From positions 524,841 to 588,840 of the forward strand of contig NZ_HE978642.1 in the NCBI RefSeq assembly GCF_000312125.1: a stretch of 64,000 nucleotides of DNA, in the 5' to 3' direction. A program made the position numbers and the translations under genes. The notes under the pieces were generated by a model. It was not told the origin of the DNA and did not search any database. It saw only the letters and a program-made list of their open reading frames with translations. Every line of letters starts with the position of its first letter. The stretch's first letter is position 1. Below are positions 16,284 to 25,659 of the stretch, one piece after another. The stretch comes from Timonella senegalensis JC301 (GTDB lineage: Bacteria > Actinomycetota > Actinomycetes > Actinomycetales > Cellulomonadaceae).

Positions 16284-17626
16284 GAGGCGGCCAGCGCTTC
16301 CCAGTAGGCGGCGATGCCGCCGCGCAAGGACGTGACGCGCTCGAAGCCGAGCGCAGCCAGATGCTGGGCGGCGGTCATTGAGCGCATGCCGGCGGCGCAG
16401 TACAGCAGGACCGGCCGCGACGACTCGAGGCCGAGGGATTCGGCTGACGATAGGTCGAGCGTGAGGATGTGGTCGAGTGGAATGTGCTCGGAACCAGGGA
16501 TGCAACCTGCTGCGCGCTCGGCCGCCGTGCGAACGTCGAGCACGATGGAGTCCTCAAACTCGCCGGCGATGAGTTGGACGGCGGATGCCTCGGGGATCTG
16601 TGTGGTTTCCGGGTCTTCTGAGTGTGGCGTTTGGCTTGTGGAGTGCGAGGGGGTGGAGTGCGAGGTGGCGGGGAAGGCGCAGGCGGCTGCTGAGTCAGCG
16701 CCCGACTCCTCGACCGACCGGGCGAGCGCTTCCGCAACCGAGGTTCGGGCAGACGGGGAGCACACGCACCCGGGGCGCTGAGCGACCGGGACATACTCCC
16801 ACTGGCCGCTCAGTCCGTCGAAGACGCCCATCGTGCCCACGAGCGGCTCGCCGAACGAAGCGAGGATCTTTATGGCCTCGAAGGCCTGGGTAGTACCCAC
16901 GAGGCCCGGCAAGACACCAAGTACCCCGCCCTCGGCGCAACTCGGAACCGAACCCTGCGGTGGAGGCGAGGGGAATACACAGCGCAGGCACGGGCCGTGC
17001 TCGGCGGCGAACACGGAGAGTTGCGCATCGAACTGGAAAATCGCGGCCCACACGTACGGGACGCCCAGCGCAACGCACACGTCGTTGAGAAGATAGCGGG
17101 TGGAGAAATTGTCCGTGCCATCGAGCACCAGATCCGCGCCGGCAACCAAGGTTGCGACGTTCTCTACAGTGAGCCTCTCACTCACGGTGTTCACCGTGAT
17201 CAGAGGATTGATGTCCCGCATTGTTGCGGCCGCAGAGTCCACCTTGAGTTGGCCAAGGTTCGAGGACCCGTGAATGGTCTGGCGCTGCAGGTTGGACACG
17301 TCAACAACGTCATCATCTATCACCGTGATCCGACCGACACCCGCCGCGGCGAGGTACTGGAGAGCGGGGGAGCCGAGCCCGCCAGCCCCGACCGCCAGAA
17401 CTCGCGCGCTACGCAGGGCAAGCTGGCCAGGCACGCCGAAGCCGGGAAGGGTGAGGTGCCGGGCATAGCGGACCCGCTCGGCAGGAGTGAGGTCGGGAGT
17501 GCTCGCGGTGGAGGTGACTGCAGTGTCTGCCACGGCTCCTACTGTGGTGCCGACCGGTGTGTCGACTGCCGTGTCGGCGGCAGGAGTGCCCGTGGAAGAG
17601 GTTTCGGACCCAGAGGACTTCAGCAT
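16280..17626 (-). CDS. moeZ: MoeB-rhodanese fusion (MoeZ-like adenylyltransferase/sulfurtransferase)
   Basis: A 448-residue protein that activates and sulfurates MoaD-like carriers. Residues about 50-300 are a ThiF/MoeB E1-like domain (VGAGGLGSPALQYLAAAGVG, DDDVVDVSNLQRQ, DGTDNFSTRYLLND) with a zinc site from Cys pairs (CLRC and CVCS). A Ser/Thr/Pro-rich linker (about 310-350) leads to a C-terminal rhodanese domain whose active-site loop is YCAAGMRS. The first 45 residues are a low-complexity Thr/Ala-rich extension that varies in such proteins. It leads the moeZ-mobA-DUF6457-moaD operon. The same protein may serve other sulfur carriers such as CysO or ThiS. Confidence 0.9.
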   Translation of the reverse strand: MLKSSGSETSSTGTPAADTAVDTPVGTTVGAVADTAVTSTASTPDLTPAERVRYARHLTLPGFGVPGQLALRSARVLAVGAGGLGSPALQYLAAAGVGRITVIDDDVVDVSNLQRQTIHGSSNLGQLKVDSAAATMRDINPLITVNTVSERLTVENVATLVAGADLVLDGTDNFSTRYLLNDVCVALGVPYVWAAIFQFDAQLSVFAAEHGPCLRCVFPSPPPQGSVPSCAEGGVLGVLPGLVGTTQAFEAIKILASFGEPLVGTMGVFDGLSGQWEYVPVAQRPGCVCSPSARTSVAEALARSVEESGADSAAACAFPATSHSTPSHSTSQTPHSEDPETTQIPEASAVQLIAGEFEDSIVLDVRTAAERAAGCIPGSEHIPLDHILTLDLSSAESLGLESSRPVLLYCAAGMRSMTAAQHLAALGFERVTSLRGGIAAYWEALAAS

Positions 17627-17641
17627 AGGGTTCAGTGTTCC

Positions 17642-17647
17642 ATATTA
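17642..17647 (-). promoter_or_regulatory. Candidate -10 for the moeZ operon
   Basis: On the minus strand TAATAT lies 15 nt before the moeZ ATG (17626). It is next to the palindrome AACCATGGTT (17649-17658) in the short intergenic region shared with uvrB. Confidence 0.45.
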
Positions 17648-17722
17648 AAAACCATGGTTCTTGAGAAAAAGGTCCCAGCGTTTTGTGGGGAGACTGATGC
17701 GCACAATGTCAGTGGGCGGAAT

Positions 17723-17728
17723 TAAGGT
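17723..17728 (+). promoter_or_regulatory. Candidate -10 for leaderless uvrB
   Basis: TAAGGT ends exactly 6 nt before the uvrB ATG (17735), placing the transcription start at about the A of ATG. No Shine-Dalgarno is present. The upstream 90 bp contain no recognisable LexA box. Confidence 0.55.
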
Positions 17729-17734
17729 AGAAGC

Positions 17735-19813
17735 ATGCGTCCAGTAACAGACCTCGTACGTGCCGAGAACTCCTTCGAAGTCGTCTCCGAGTACTCCCCG
17801 GCCGGTGACCAGCCCACTGCTATCGCCGAGCTTGCGGAGCGCATTCGAGGAGGCGAAAAGGACGTGGTTCTGCTGGGTGCCACGGGTACCGGAAAGTCGG
17901 CAACGAGTGCCTGGTTGATTGAGGAGTTGCAGCGCCCCACGCTTGTGATGGCACCTAACAAGACGCTCGCGGCCCAGCTGGCCACGGAGTTCCGCGAACT
18001 CCTGCCCAACAACGCTGTCGAATACTTTGTGTCCTACTACGATTACTACCAGCCAGAGGCGTACATCGCCCAAACGGACACGTACATCGAAAAGGACTCC
18101 TCTATTAACGAGGAAGTTGAGAGGCTCAGACACTCCGCCACCAACAACCTGCTAACCCGCCGAGACGTGGTCGTGGTGGCCTCGGTGTCCTGCATCTATG
18201 GTCTGGGAACCCCGCAGGAATACGTGGACCGCATGGTCAGGATCGATGTAGGCGACGAGATCGACCGCGACCAACTGCTGCGCCAGTTTGTGCTCATGCA
18301 GTACGCCCGAAACGACGTGGCCTTCACGCGCGGGACGTTCCGTGTGCGCGGAGACACGGTGGAGATCATTCCTGTGTATGAGGAACTCGCCATCCGGCTC
18401 GAGTTCTTTGGGGATGAGGTTGACGCCATCTACACGCTGCACCCGCTCACCGGCGAGATTGTGTCCAAGGTCAACAGCATCCACATCTTCCCGGCGACCC
18501 ACTACGTGGCCGGCCCTGAGCGCATGGAACGCGCCATCAACTCGATCGAGGCGGAACTCAAGGTGCGCCTGGATGAGCTCGAGAGGCAGAACAAGTTGCT
18601 GGAAGCCCAGCGCCTGCGCATGCGCACCACCTACGACATCGAGATGATGCGCCAAGTGGGGAGCTGCTCAGGGATTGAAAACTACTCGAGGCATATCGAC
18701 GGCCGCGAGTCCGGGAGTGCACCCAACACGCTGCTCGACTACTTCCCAGACGATTTCCTGCTCATCATTGACGAATCCCACGTGACCGTCCCGCAGATCG
18801 GCGCGATGTATGAGGGCGACATGTCCCGCAAGCGGAGCCTCGTGGAGCACGGTTTCCGTCTCCCGAGCGCTATGGATAACCGCCCGCTCAAGTGGGAGGA
18901 GTTCGTGGACCGCATCGGCCAGACCGTCTACCTCTCCGCGACCCCCGGCGACTACGAGATGGCGCTCTCGGACGGTTACGTCGAACAGATCATCAGGCCC
19001 ACCGGACTCGTCGACCCGCAGATCACAGTCAAGCCCACCAAGGGACAGATTGACGATCTGCTGGGAGAGATCAACGAACGCGTGGCCAAGGACGAGCGCG
19101 TGCTTGTCACCACTTTGACCAAGAAGATGGCAGAAGACCTCACCGACTACTTCTTGGACAAGGGCGTGCGCGTGCGATACCTGCACTCGGACATCGACAC
19201 GCTGCGACGCGTTGAGCTCCTCCGGGAGCTTCGCCTCGGCGAGTACGACGTTCTCGTGGGAATTAACCTCCTGCGTGAGGGGCTCGACCTTCCCGAGGTG
19301 TCGCTCGTGGCAATCCTGGACGCGGACAAGCAGGGATTTCTTCGCTCGCCACGTTCCCTCATCCAGACCATCGGCCGTGCCGCACGTAACGTGTCCGGCC
19401 AGGTTCACATGTACGCAGACTCGATCACGCCCGCAATGGCCCACGCGATCGAGGAGACCGACCGCCGCCGCGAGAAGCAGATCGCATACAACACCGAGCG
19501 CGGGATTGACCCTCAGCCTCTGCGCAAAAAGATCGCGGACGTCACGGACATGCTCGCCCGCGAGGACATCGACACTCAGGACCTGCTCAAGGGAGGCTAC
19601 CGACGAGAGGCCGACCGCAGCGCAGCTACTTCAGCGGTAGAAAAGGCGTTTACCGTGAGCGCTTCCACGGACCTCGCGAGCCTGATCGAGCAGCTTACCG
19701 CGCAGATGCACGAGGCCGCAGAGAACCTCCAGTTCGAACTTGCGGCCCGTCTACGTGATGAGCTCTCCGACCTGAAAAAGGAACTGCGTCAGATGAACGA
19801 GGCAACCAAGTAA
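17735..19813 (+). CDS. uvrB: Excinuclease ABC subunit B
   Basis: The 692-residue damage-verifying helicase-like subunit of UvrABC nucleotide excision repair. Motifs: Walker A GATGTGKS (residues 48-55), the beta-hairpin region [20 protein letters not shown], the DEAD-like box IIDESHVT, motif V/VI segments [17 protein letters not shown] and QTIGRAARN, and a C-terminal UVR domain ([27 protein letters not shown] region) for UvrC contact. Length is normal. A PfkB-family gene follows after 2 bp and probably shares the transcript. Confidence 0.98.
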   Translation: MRPVTDLVRAENSFEVVSEYSPAGDQPTAIAELAERIRGGEKDVVLLGATGTGKSATSAWLIEELQRPTLVMAPNKTLAAQLATEFRELLPNNAVEYFVSYYDYYQPEAYIAQTDTYIEKDSSINEEVERLRHSATNNLLTRRDVVVVASVSCIYGLGTPQEYVDRMVRIDVGDEIDRDQLLRQFVLMQYARNDVAFTRGTFRVRGDTVEIIPVYEELAIRLEFFGDEVDAIYTLHPLTGEIVSKVNSIHIFPATHYVAGPERMERAINSIEAELKVRLDELERQNKLLEAQRLRMRTTYDIEMMRQVGSCSGIENYSRHIDGRESGSAPNTLLDYFPDDFLLIIDESHVTVPQIGAMYEGDMSRKRSLVEHGFRLPSAMDNRPLKWEEFVDRIGQTVYLSATPGDYEMALSDGYVEQIIRPTGLVDPQITVKPTKGQIDDLLGEINERVAKDERVLVTTLTKKMAEDLTDYFLDKGVRVRYLHSDIDTLRRVELLRELRLGEYDVLVGINLLREGLDLPEVSLVAILDADKQGFLRSPRSLIQTIGRAARNVSGQVHMYADSITPAMAHAIEETDRRREKQIAYNTERGIDPQPLRKKIADVTDMLAREDIDTQDLLKGGYRREADRSAATSAVEKAFTVSASTDLASLIEQLTAQMHEAAENLQFELAARLRDELSDLKKELRQMNEATK

Positions 19814-19815
19814 CC

Positions 19816-20718
19816 GTGACTAGTTTTCTCACCGGTGTGGAGCGTCCGCGCGGCGTGTTCGTGGGCCTGACAGTGCTCGACATCCTGAGCAGGGTGCAGC
19901 ACGCCCCCGCGCAGAACGAGAAGGTCACGGCGCTGCGCCAAGATATAGCGGCGGGCGGTCCTGCTGCCAATGCTGCAGTGACTTTCGCGGCGCTCGGCGG
20001 CGAGGCCGTGCTTGTTACAGCGCTAGGGGAGGGCGCGCCCTCGGATCTGGCGCGCGCGGACCTCGAGTCCCACGGCGTGCGGATCATCGACTGCGCACCG
20101 CCGAGCTTTGCGCTCGGACTTTCAAGCATCACCGTCATCGACGGGAACGGCGACCGTTCCGTGGTGTCCACGGATGGCGGGTCGGTGGTGGTTGAACTTG
20201 AGTCGGACGCCGCCGCTGCGGTGAGCGAGGGTCTGTCTGGGGCGGGTGTTGTTTTAGCTGACGGGCATCACCCCGAGATGCTTCGCGCGGTGCTGGCTCT
20301 GGTGCCCTCGGACATCCCTGTCGTAGTTGATGCGGGCCGCTGGAAGCCCCAGTTTGAATGGATCCTCGAGCCAGATCGTCACATTGTGGCGTCTGCGGAC
20401 TTCACAGACCCGCACGGATGGATGCCCTCGGACGGAAACACCCCGAGCGGGCGGCTCGCCGGCGGCGTTGTCGTGCAGACCCACGGGGCGGGGCCAATCG
20501 CTTGGCACGCATTCGGCGCCACTGGAGAGGTCCCCGCACACAGCGTGCGGGCGGTCGATACGCTTGGCGCAGGAGATGCCTTCCACGGAGGGTACGCGTA
20601 CGGCGTGGCGCTGACGGGACCCGGCAATATCGTCGAAAATTTGGGGCTTGCCGCGCGCGTGGCGGCCACGCGAGTGTCCCATGTGGGTCCACGCAACTGG
20701 CTCAAATACCTAGGATGA
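19816..20718 (+). CDS. PfkB-family carbohydrate kinase, substrate unknown
   Basis: A 300-residue ribokinase-fold kinase. The N-terminal GGPAANAAVTFAALGG is the PfkB substrate/dimer signature. The C-terminal DTLGAGDAFHGGYAYGVAL holds the anion hole and catalytic Asp. It starts with GTG 2 bp after the uvrB stop with only a weak ribosome-binding site, so it is probably co-transcribed with uvrB. The substrate (ribose, a nucleoside, a deoxysugar or another sugar) cannot be told from sequence, and nothing shows a link to DNA repair beyond position. Confidence 0.85.
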   Translation: MTSFLTGVERPRGVFVGLTVLDILSRVQHAPAQNEKVTALRQDIAAGGPAANAAVTFAALGGEAVLVTALGEGAPSDLARADLESHGVRIIDCAPPSFALGLSSITVIDGNGDRSVVSTDGGSVVVELESDAAAAVSEGLSGAGVVLADGHHPEMLRAVLALVPSDIPVVVDAGRWKPQFEWILEPDRHIVASADFTDPHGWMPSDGNTPSGRLAGGVVVQTHGAGPIAWHAFGATGEVPAHSVRAVDTLGAGDAFHGGYAYGVALTGPGNIVENLGLAARVAATRVSHVGPRNWLKYLG

Positions 20719-20797
20719 CAAGCCAAAATGCGTGGAACGTGACGCATCTCGCCTGTGACTAGAGGCGTACAAGACGAAAGTTCCGGTGCCCATAGGC

Positions 20798-20803
20798 GAT
20801 AAT
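20798..20803 (+). promoter_or_regulatory. Candidate -10 for terC riboswitch transcript
   Basis: GATAAT (5 of 6 to TATAAT) ends about 10 nt before the first paired base of the riboswitch, which places transcription initiation just upstream of the aptamer. The -35 is not clear. Confidence 0.45.
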
Positions 20804-20813
20804 GGACGATGGA

Positions 20814-20951
20814 GAAGGGGAGTATCCCACCAACTGCGATGTCGTCATCACGGTCGTCCCATGACGGACCCGGGGTCGCGGGCCTACTACGAACGCTTGG
20901 GTCAAAGCGAACGTTGGAATACGCGTAAGGCGTGAGGCGGGAGAGACCTTC
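20814..20951 (+). ncRNA. yybP-ykoY (Mn2+-sensing) riboswitch upstream of terC
   Basis: The leader has the two conserved halves of the yybP-ykoY aptamer. The 5' side is GAAGG followed by GGAGTA (20814-20824), giving the GGGGAGTA element. The 3' side is GAGACC leading into CCTTC (20943-20951). GAAGG pairs with CCTTC as stem P1. The ~100 nt between hold GC-rich helices. Members of this class bind Mn2+ and control Mn2+ exporters, including TerC-family genes, which matches the gene 28 bp downstream. GACC-TTC-GGTC (20945-20955) could form a hairpin competing with P1, and ACCT (20956-20959) can pair with AGGT of the ribosome-binding site, suggesting translational control. Confidence 0.8.
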
Positions 20952-20978
20952 GGTCACCTACGTGCCGGAGGTTTATCG

Positions 20979-21977
20979 GTGGATAGCGTTCATATCGTTC
21001 TGTGGATCGTCACAGTAGCCCTAATTTTGGTCATGTTGACCGTCGACTTCGTGGGACACGTGCGCAAGCCGCACGCACCAACGATCAAGGAAGCCGCAGT
21101 CTGGTCGGCAATCTATATCGCCATCGCAGTGATTTTTGGCGGCATCATCTGGGGCGTGTACGGCAGCCAGATGGGAACCGAGTACTTTGCCGGTTACCTG
21201 ACTGAGAAGTCACTTTCGCTCGACAACCTGTTCGTGTTTATCCTGATCATGGCCGCGTTTAAGGTCCCCCGCGAAGACCAGCAGAAGGTTCTGCTGTTCG
21301 GAATCGTGGTTGCGCTGATCTTCCGCACCATCTTCATCCTGCTCGGTGCAGCTGTCATTGAGAACTACTCGTGGGTCTTCTACATCTTTGGTGCGTTCCT
21401 AGTGTGGACCGCAATCCACCAGGCTCTTCCAAGCAAGGAAGAGGACGAGTACCACGAGAACGCGCTCATCCGTAAGCTCCGCACCGTCCTTCCTCTGGCC
21501 GACTCCTACGTGGGCGACCGCGTGTTCGTCAAGGTTGATGGCAAGCGCATGGTGACCCCAATGATCATTGTCATGATCGCAATTGGATCCGCCGACCTGC
21601 TGTTCGCAGTCGACTCGATTCCTGCAATCTTCGGACTCACCCAGGACCCATACCTGGTGTTTGCTGCCAACGCATTCTCGTTGCTCGGTCTTCGCCAGCT
21701 CTTCTTCCTTGTAGACGGTCTGCTTGAGCGCCTTGTGTACCTCAACTACGGTCTGGCCGTCATCCTCGGCTTCATCGGTGTGAAGCTTGTGCTGCACGCA
21801 CTGCATGTGAACGAACTGCCATTCATCAACGGTGGCCAGCCTGTTCTCGGAGCGCCGGAGATCACGATCGGTACGTCGATGGCCGTCATCGTGGGCACGC
21901 TCGTTGTCACCACGATTGCATCGCTCATCAAGGACAAGTCCGACCGCAAGAAGCAACTCGAGTCCGTTCAGGGCTGA
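20979..21977 (+). CDS. terC: TerC-family integral membrane metal exporter
   Basis: A 332-residue multi-spanning membrane protein (about 8-9 hydrophobic segments). Family features include the acidic FAGYLTEKSLSLDNLFVF and the second acidic motif ADLLFAVDSIPAIFG; these Asp/Glu/Asn residues are thought to bind metal. TerC proteins such as Bacillus YkoY/YceF export or metallate with Mn2+. GTG start at 20979 with GGAGG 7 nt upstream. The Mn2+-type riboswitch in its leader supports a manganese-efflux role; tellurite resistance is only the historical name. A strong terminator follows. Confidence 0.92.
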   Translation: MDSVHIVLWIVTVALILVMLTVDFVGHVRKPHAPTIKEAAVWSAIYIAIAVIFGGIIWGVYGSQMGTEYFAGYLTEKSLSLDNLFVFILIMAAFKVPREDQQKVLLFGIVVALIFRTIFILLGAAVIENYSWVFYIFGAFLVWTAIHQALPSKEEDEYHENALIRKLRTVLPLADSYVGDRVFVKVDGKRMVTPMIIVMIAIGSADLLFAVDSIPAIFGLTQDPYLVFAANAFSLLGLRQLFFLVDGLLERLVYLNYGLAVILGFIGVKLVLHALHVNELPFINGGQPVLGAPEITIGTSMAVIVGTLVVTTIASLIKDKSDRKKQLESVQG

Positions 21978-21999
21978 TTGGCTGCTGAATAGGATGACA

Positions 22000-22047
22000 A
22001 AGCGGGGTGGGTTTCACCAGATTCTTCTGGTGAAACCCACCCCGCTT
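22000..22047. terminator. Strong bidirectional terminator after terC
   Basis: A 21-bp perfect stem with a 6-nt loop (arms 22000-22020 and 22027-22047), flanked by AA and TT, between convergent terC and the YciI gene. Confidence 0.85.
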
Positions 22048-22153
22048 GTGTGTGTCGACTGGTCGGTCAACGAGACCTAGATGAACATTTTGGTGTTCGG
22101 GTGCGGTCGGCAGACGATCAGTGTTGGATCGCTGGGCGCTCGCTATGCCTTTG

Positions 22154-22444
22154 TCAGGCAGTGGCCCACGGGCCGACCACGATGTTCCACTCCACAACGG
22201 CACGGTCAACAACGAGGCCAGCCTGCCAGAACGGATCTTGCTCGAGAAGGCCCAAGGCGGCGCCAGCGTCGGCGGCGCGGACGATAATAAGCGCGCCGCT
22301 CATGTCTTCTTGGCGGACGGGGCCAGAAGCCATGACGGAACCAGCCGCCGCAAGTGCGGTCAGGTAGGCGCGGTGCGAGGGGCGGTGCTCGTCGAGGGCT
22401 GCAACATTGGGGGAGTACACGTACGTGATTGCGAAAGTCTGCAT
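22154..22444 (-). CDS. YciI-like (YCII-domain) protein
   Basis: A 96-residue dimeric alpha-beta barrel-type protein. The N-terminal TFAITYVYSP strand, DEHRPSHRAYLTALAAAGSV with the conserved Arg/His pair, and SGPVRQEDMSGALIIVRA fit the YCII family. Some members are dechlorinase-like or muconolactone isomerase-like enzymes, but the specific reaction is unknown. It is a single gene. A TAGAAT hexamer 5 nt upstream suggests leaderless expression. Confidence 0.85.
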   Translation of the reverse strand: MQTFAITYVYSPNVAALDEHRPSHRAYLTALAAAGSVMASGPVRQEDMSGALIIVRAADAGAALGLLEQDPFWQAGLVVDRAVVEWNIVVGPWATA

Positions 22445-22449
22445 GCCAG

Positions 22450-22455
22450 ATTCTA
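22450..22455 (-). promoter_or_regulatory. Candidate -10 for the YciI gene
   Basis: TAGAAT on the minus strand ends 5 nt before the ATG at 22444; there is no Shine-Dalgarno. Confidence 0.45.
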
Positions 22456-22604
22456 ACCAGGTGGCAAGGAAAAAGTGGTCATGCCAACATCACGACTTGG
22501 ACAAGGCGAGCGACCGCTCCCGGCGTGAGGCGCGGACCAGCGGTCCTGTCGGATTGGTGGTGCTAGTTGGGAAGGGCCGAAAAAATGTGTCCCGCCACAC
22601 CGAT

Positions 22605-22620
22605 TCGAACACGTGTACGA
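22605..22620. promoter_or_regulatory. LexA (SOS) box at uvrA
   Basis: TCGAACACGTGTACGA matches the actinobacterial/Bacillus-type LexA operator TCGAAC-N4-GTTCGA at 11 of 12 half-site positions. It spans the expected -35 region of the uvrA promoter, so LexA binding would block initiation and DNA damage would induce uvrA. Confidence 0.8.
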
Positions 22621-22636
22621 CGGCCTACTTTACGCA

Positions 22637-22642
22637 TAAGAT
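22637..22642 (+). promoter_or_regulatory. Candidate -10 for leaderless uvrA
   Basis: TAAGAT ends exactly 6 nt before the uvrA GTG (22649) and 16 nt after the LexA box. No Shine-Dalgarno is present, so the transcript probably begins at the GTG. Confidence 0.6.
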
Positions 22643-22648
22643 GGTCGG

Positions 22649-25600
22649 GTGACTGATCGACTTATCGTGCAAGGCGCCCGCGAACACAACCTCAAGAACA
22701 TCGACATTGATCTGCCCCGCGATCAACTCATAGTGTTCACGGGTCTATCAGGTTCCGGAAAGTCCTCCCTGGCGTTCGACACCATTTTTGCGGAGGGTCA
22801 GCGCCGTTATGTTGAGTCGCTGTCCGCGTATGCGCGCCAGTTCCTTGGGCAGATGGACAAGCCCAACGTGGACTTCATCGAGGGCCTGTCGCCGGCCGTG
22901 TCTATCGACCAAAAGTCTACGAACCGCAACCCTCGGTCGACCGTGGGAACGATCACCGAGGTCTACGACTACCTGCGCCTGCTGTTCGCCCGCGCCGGAA
23001 CACAGTACTGCCCAACCTGCGGCGAGCAGATCACCGCACAGACGCCGCAGCAGATCGTTGACCGCCTGCTTGCACTCCCAGAGGGCACACGCTTCCAGAT
23101 CCTTGCCCCAGTCATCCGCGGACGCAAGGGCGAATACCAGGAGCTCTTTGCCGAGCTCCAGGCCAAGGGCTTTGCGCGTGTCCGCGTGGACGGAGAGGTG
23201 CACTCGCTGTCTGAGCCGCCAACCTTGGAAAAGAAGATCAAACACACGATCGAGGTCATCGTTGACCGCCTCGTGGTGAAGGATTCGATCAAGCAGCGTC
23301 TGACCGACTCCGTGGAGACCGCTCTACTTACAGCAGAGGGGCTCGTCATTGTCGACATGGTTGACCTTGACGCAGATGACCCCACCCGTGAGCGCCGCTT
23401 CTCGGAGAAGCGCGCCTGCCCGAACGACCACGAGCTGACTCTGGACGAGATCGAGCCCCGCACGTTCTCCTTCAACGCCCCGTACGGTGCGTGCCCCGTG
23501 TGTACTGGACTCGGCAACCGCCTCGAGATCGACCCGCAACTGGTCATCCCGGATGACGAGAAGTCAATTTCCCAGGGCGCCATCGCCCCGTGGGCGAGCT
23601 CGAGCTCGGAGTATTACGAGCGTGTGCTAACCGCACTCGCCGACGAGCTTGACTTCTCACTCGACACGCCGTGGAAGGACCTGCCACAGGATATCCAGGA
23701 CGCGGTCCTGCATGGCAAGGACCACAAGGTGCACGTAAAGTACCGCAACCGATGGGGGCGCGAACGCGCGTACTCCACGGGCTTCGAGGGCGTTATCGCC
23801 TCGATCGAGCGCCGCCACAACGAGACCGATTCGGAGTGGGCAAAGGAAAAGTACGAGGCGTTCATGCGCGAGGTGCCCTGCCCTGAGTGTGACGGGACGC
23901 GCCTCAAGCCTGAGGTTCTCGCCGTCAAAGTCGGCGGCAAGTCGATTGCCGAGGTCTGCGCACTCTCCATCAAGGACTGCAAGCCATTCCTCGACGCACT
24001 TGAACTCGGCGTCCGTGAGCGGCAGATTGCCGCTGCAGTCCTCAAGGAGATCCAAGACCGCCTCGGTTTCCTCCTCGACGTTGGTCTGGATTACCTGACA
24101 CTGTCACGCGCAGCGGGAACCCTGTCCGGTGGAGAAGCCCAGCGCATCCGCCTCGCCACTCAGATTGGTTCGGGCTTGGTGGGTGTGCTGTACGTGCTCG
24201 ACGAGCCGTCGATCGGACTACACCAGCGCGACAACCGCAGGCTGATTGATACCCTGACCCGCCTGAGGGACCTCGGAAACACCCTCATCGTTGTTGAGCA
24301 CGACGAGGACACCATCCGAATGGCCGACTGGATCGTGGACATCGGTCCTGGCGCTGGCGAGCACGGTGGACACGTGGTGCACTCCGGCTCTTACAAGGAG
24401 CTCCTCAAGAACAAGAAGTCCGTGACCGGGCAGTATCTCTCCGGCGCCAAGGAAATCGAGCTTCCTGCCTCCCGCCGCGGCGTGAACAAGGAACGCATGC
24501 TCCGCGTTGTTGAGGCCCGGGAGAACAACCTCCAGAACGTGGACGTGGACTTCCCACTCGGCGTGCTGACCGCAGTCACTGGTGTTTCTGGTTCGGGTAA
24601 GTCGACCCTGGTGAACTCAATCCTGTACACGGTGCTTGCCAACAAACTAAACGGCGCGCGGCGCGTAGCAGGTCTGCACAGGCGTGTAGAGGGTCTCGAA
24701 CACCTCGACAAGGTGGTTCACGTTGACCAGGGTCCTATCGGCCGCACACCGCGCTCGAACCCTGCCACGTACACGGGCCTGTGGGACAACATCCGCAAGC
24801 TCTTTGCGGAGACCAACGAGTCCAAGGTTCGTGGCTACGGTCCCGGACGCTTCTCGTTCAATGTCAAGGGTGGACGCTGCGAGGCATGCTCGGGTGACGG
24901 AACCATCAAGATCGAGATGAACTTCCTGCCGGACGTCTACGTCCCGTGCGAGGTATGCCAGGGTGCGCGGTATAACCGCGAAACTCTGGAGATCAAGTTC
25001 AAGGGCAAGTCTGTGCAGGATGTCCTCGAGATGCCCATCGAGGAAGCAGCGGAGTTTTTCGCCGCCATTCCCGCCATTGCACGTCACCTTAATACGCTCG
25101 TGTCGGTAGGACTCGGCTATGTTCGTCTTGGCCAGCCTGCTCCGACACTCTCGGGTGGAGAGGCGCAGCGTGTTAAGCTCGCCGCCGAACTCCAGAAGCG
25201 TTCCACGGGACGCACCATCTATGTCCTTGATGAGCCCACCACGGGCCTCCACTTCGAGGACATTCGCAAGCTGCTCTTGGTGCTCCAGGGCCTAGTGGAC
25301 AAGGGCAATACGGTACTGGTCATCGAGCACAACCTCGACGTCATTAAGAGCTCCGACTGGGTCATTGACATGGGCCCTGAGGGAGGCTCCGGTGGTGGAA
25401 CGGTTGTAGCCGAGGGGACCCCCGAGCTCGTCGCGGCGACCAAGGCCTCCCACACGGGCAAGTACCTCAAGGAACTGCTGGATGCGCACCCGGCAGTGCC
25501 GGTTGCTGATCCTGTTCCTGTAGGAAAGGTACCCGCCAAGACCGCTGCTAAGAAGAAGGCAACCTCCTCGCGCGCTACCCGAATCAAGAAGAAGGACTAG
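22649..25600 (+). CDS. uvrA: Excinuclease ABC subunit A
   Basis: The 983-residue DNA-damage sensor ATPase of nucleotide excision repair. It has two ABC modules: Walker [10 protein letters not shown] at 32-40 and [10 protein letters not shown] in the second half, with signature motifs [18 protein letters not shown] and [15 protein letters not shown]. Zinc-binding Cys pairs occur in [17 protein letters not shown] and RCEACSGDG...CEVCQGARY. The C-terminus has a Lys/Ala-rich basic tail. It starts with GTG under a LexA box. uvrC follows 59 bp downstream with its own promoter signal. Confidence 0.98.
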   Translation: MTDRLIVQGAREHNLKNIDIDLPRDQLIVFTGLSGSGKSSLAFDTIFAEGQRRYVESLSAYARQFLGQMDKPNVDFIEGLSPAVSIDQKSTNRNPRSTVGTITEVYDYLRLLFARAGTQYCPTCGEQITAQTPQQIVDRLLALPEGTRFQILAPVIRGRKGEYQELFAELQAKGFARVRVDGEVHSLSEPPTLEKKIKHTIEVIVDRLVVKDSIKQRLTDSVETALLTAEGLVIVDMVDLDADDPTRERRFSEKRACPNDHELTLDEIEPRTFSFNAPYGACPVCTGLGNRLEIDPQLVIPDDEKSISQGAIAPWASSSSEYYERVLTALADELDFSLDTPWKDLPQDIQDAVLHGKDHKVHVKYRNRWGRERAYSTGFEGVIASIERRHNETDSEWAKEKYEAFMREVPCPECDGTRLKPEVLAVKVGGKSIAEVCALSIKDCKPFLDALELGVRERQIAAAVLKEIQDRLGFLLDVGLDYLTLSRAAGTLSGGEAQRIRLATQIGSGLVGVLYVLDEPSIGLHQRDNRRLIDTLTRLRDLGNTLIVVEHDEDTIRMADWIVDIGPGAGEHGGHVVHSGSYKELLKNKKSVTGQYLSGAKEIELPASRRGVNKERMLRVVEARENNLQNVDVDFPLGVLTAVTGVSGSGKSTLVNSILYTVLANKLNGARRVAGLHRRVEGLEHLDKVVHVDQGPIGRTPRSNPATYTGLWDNIRKLFAETNESKVRGYGPGRFSFNVKGGRCEACSGDGTIKIEMNFLPDVYVPCEVCQGARYNRETLEIKFKGKSVQDVLEMPIEEAAEFFAAIPAIARHLNTLVSVGLGYVRLGQPAPTLSGGEAQRVKLAAELQKRSTGRTIYVLDEPTTGLHFEDIRKLLLVLQGLVDKGNTVLVIEHNLDVIKSSDWVIDMGPEGGSGGGTVVAEGTPELVAATKASHTGKYLKELLDAHPAVPVADPVPVGKVPAKTAAKKKATSSRATRIKKKD

Positions 25601-25624
25601 CGCGCCACCACGGCACCACTTCAG

Positions 25625-25653
25625 TTGTTCGAGTACCCGGAAAGTGACATAGT
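25625..25653 (+). promoter_or_regulatory. Promoter for leaderless uvrC
   Basis: TTGTTC (25625-25630), 17-bp spacer, CATAGT (25648-25653), then 6 nt to the ATG at 25660. This is the most complete example of the leaderless layout in the window. Confidence 0.6.
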
Positions 25654-25659
25654 CGCACC

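Noticed and set aside
17649-17658. AACCATGGTT palindrome as an SOS box for uvrB
   Set aside because: It does not resemble the TCGAAC-N4-GTTCGA consensus seen at uvrA. It may relate to moeZ regulation, but the evidence is too thin.
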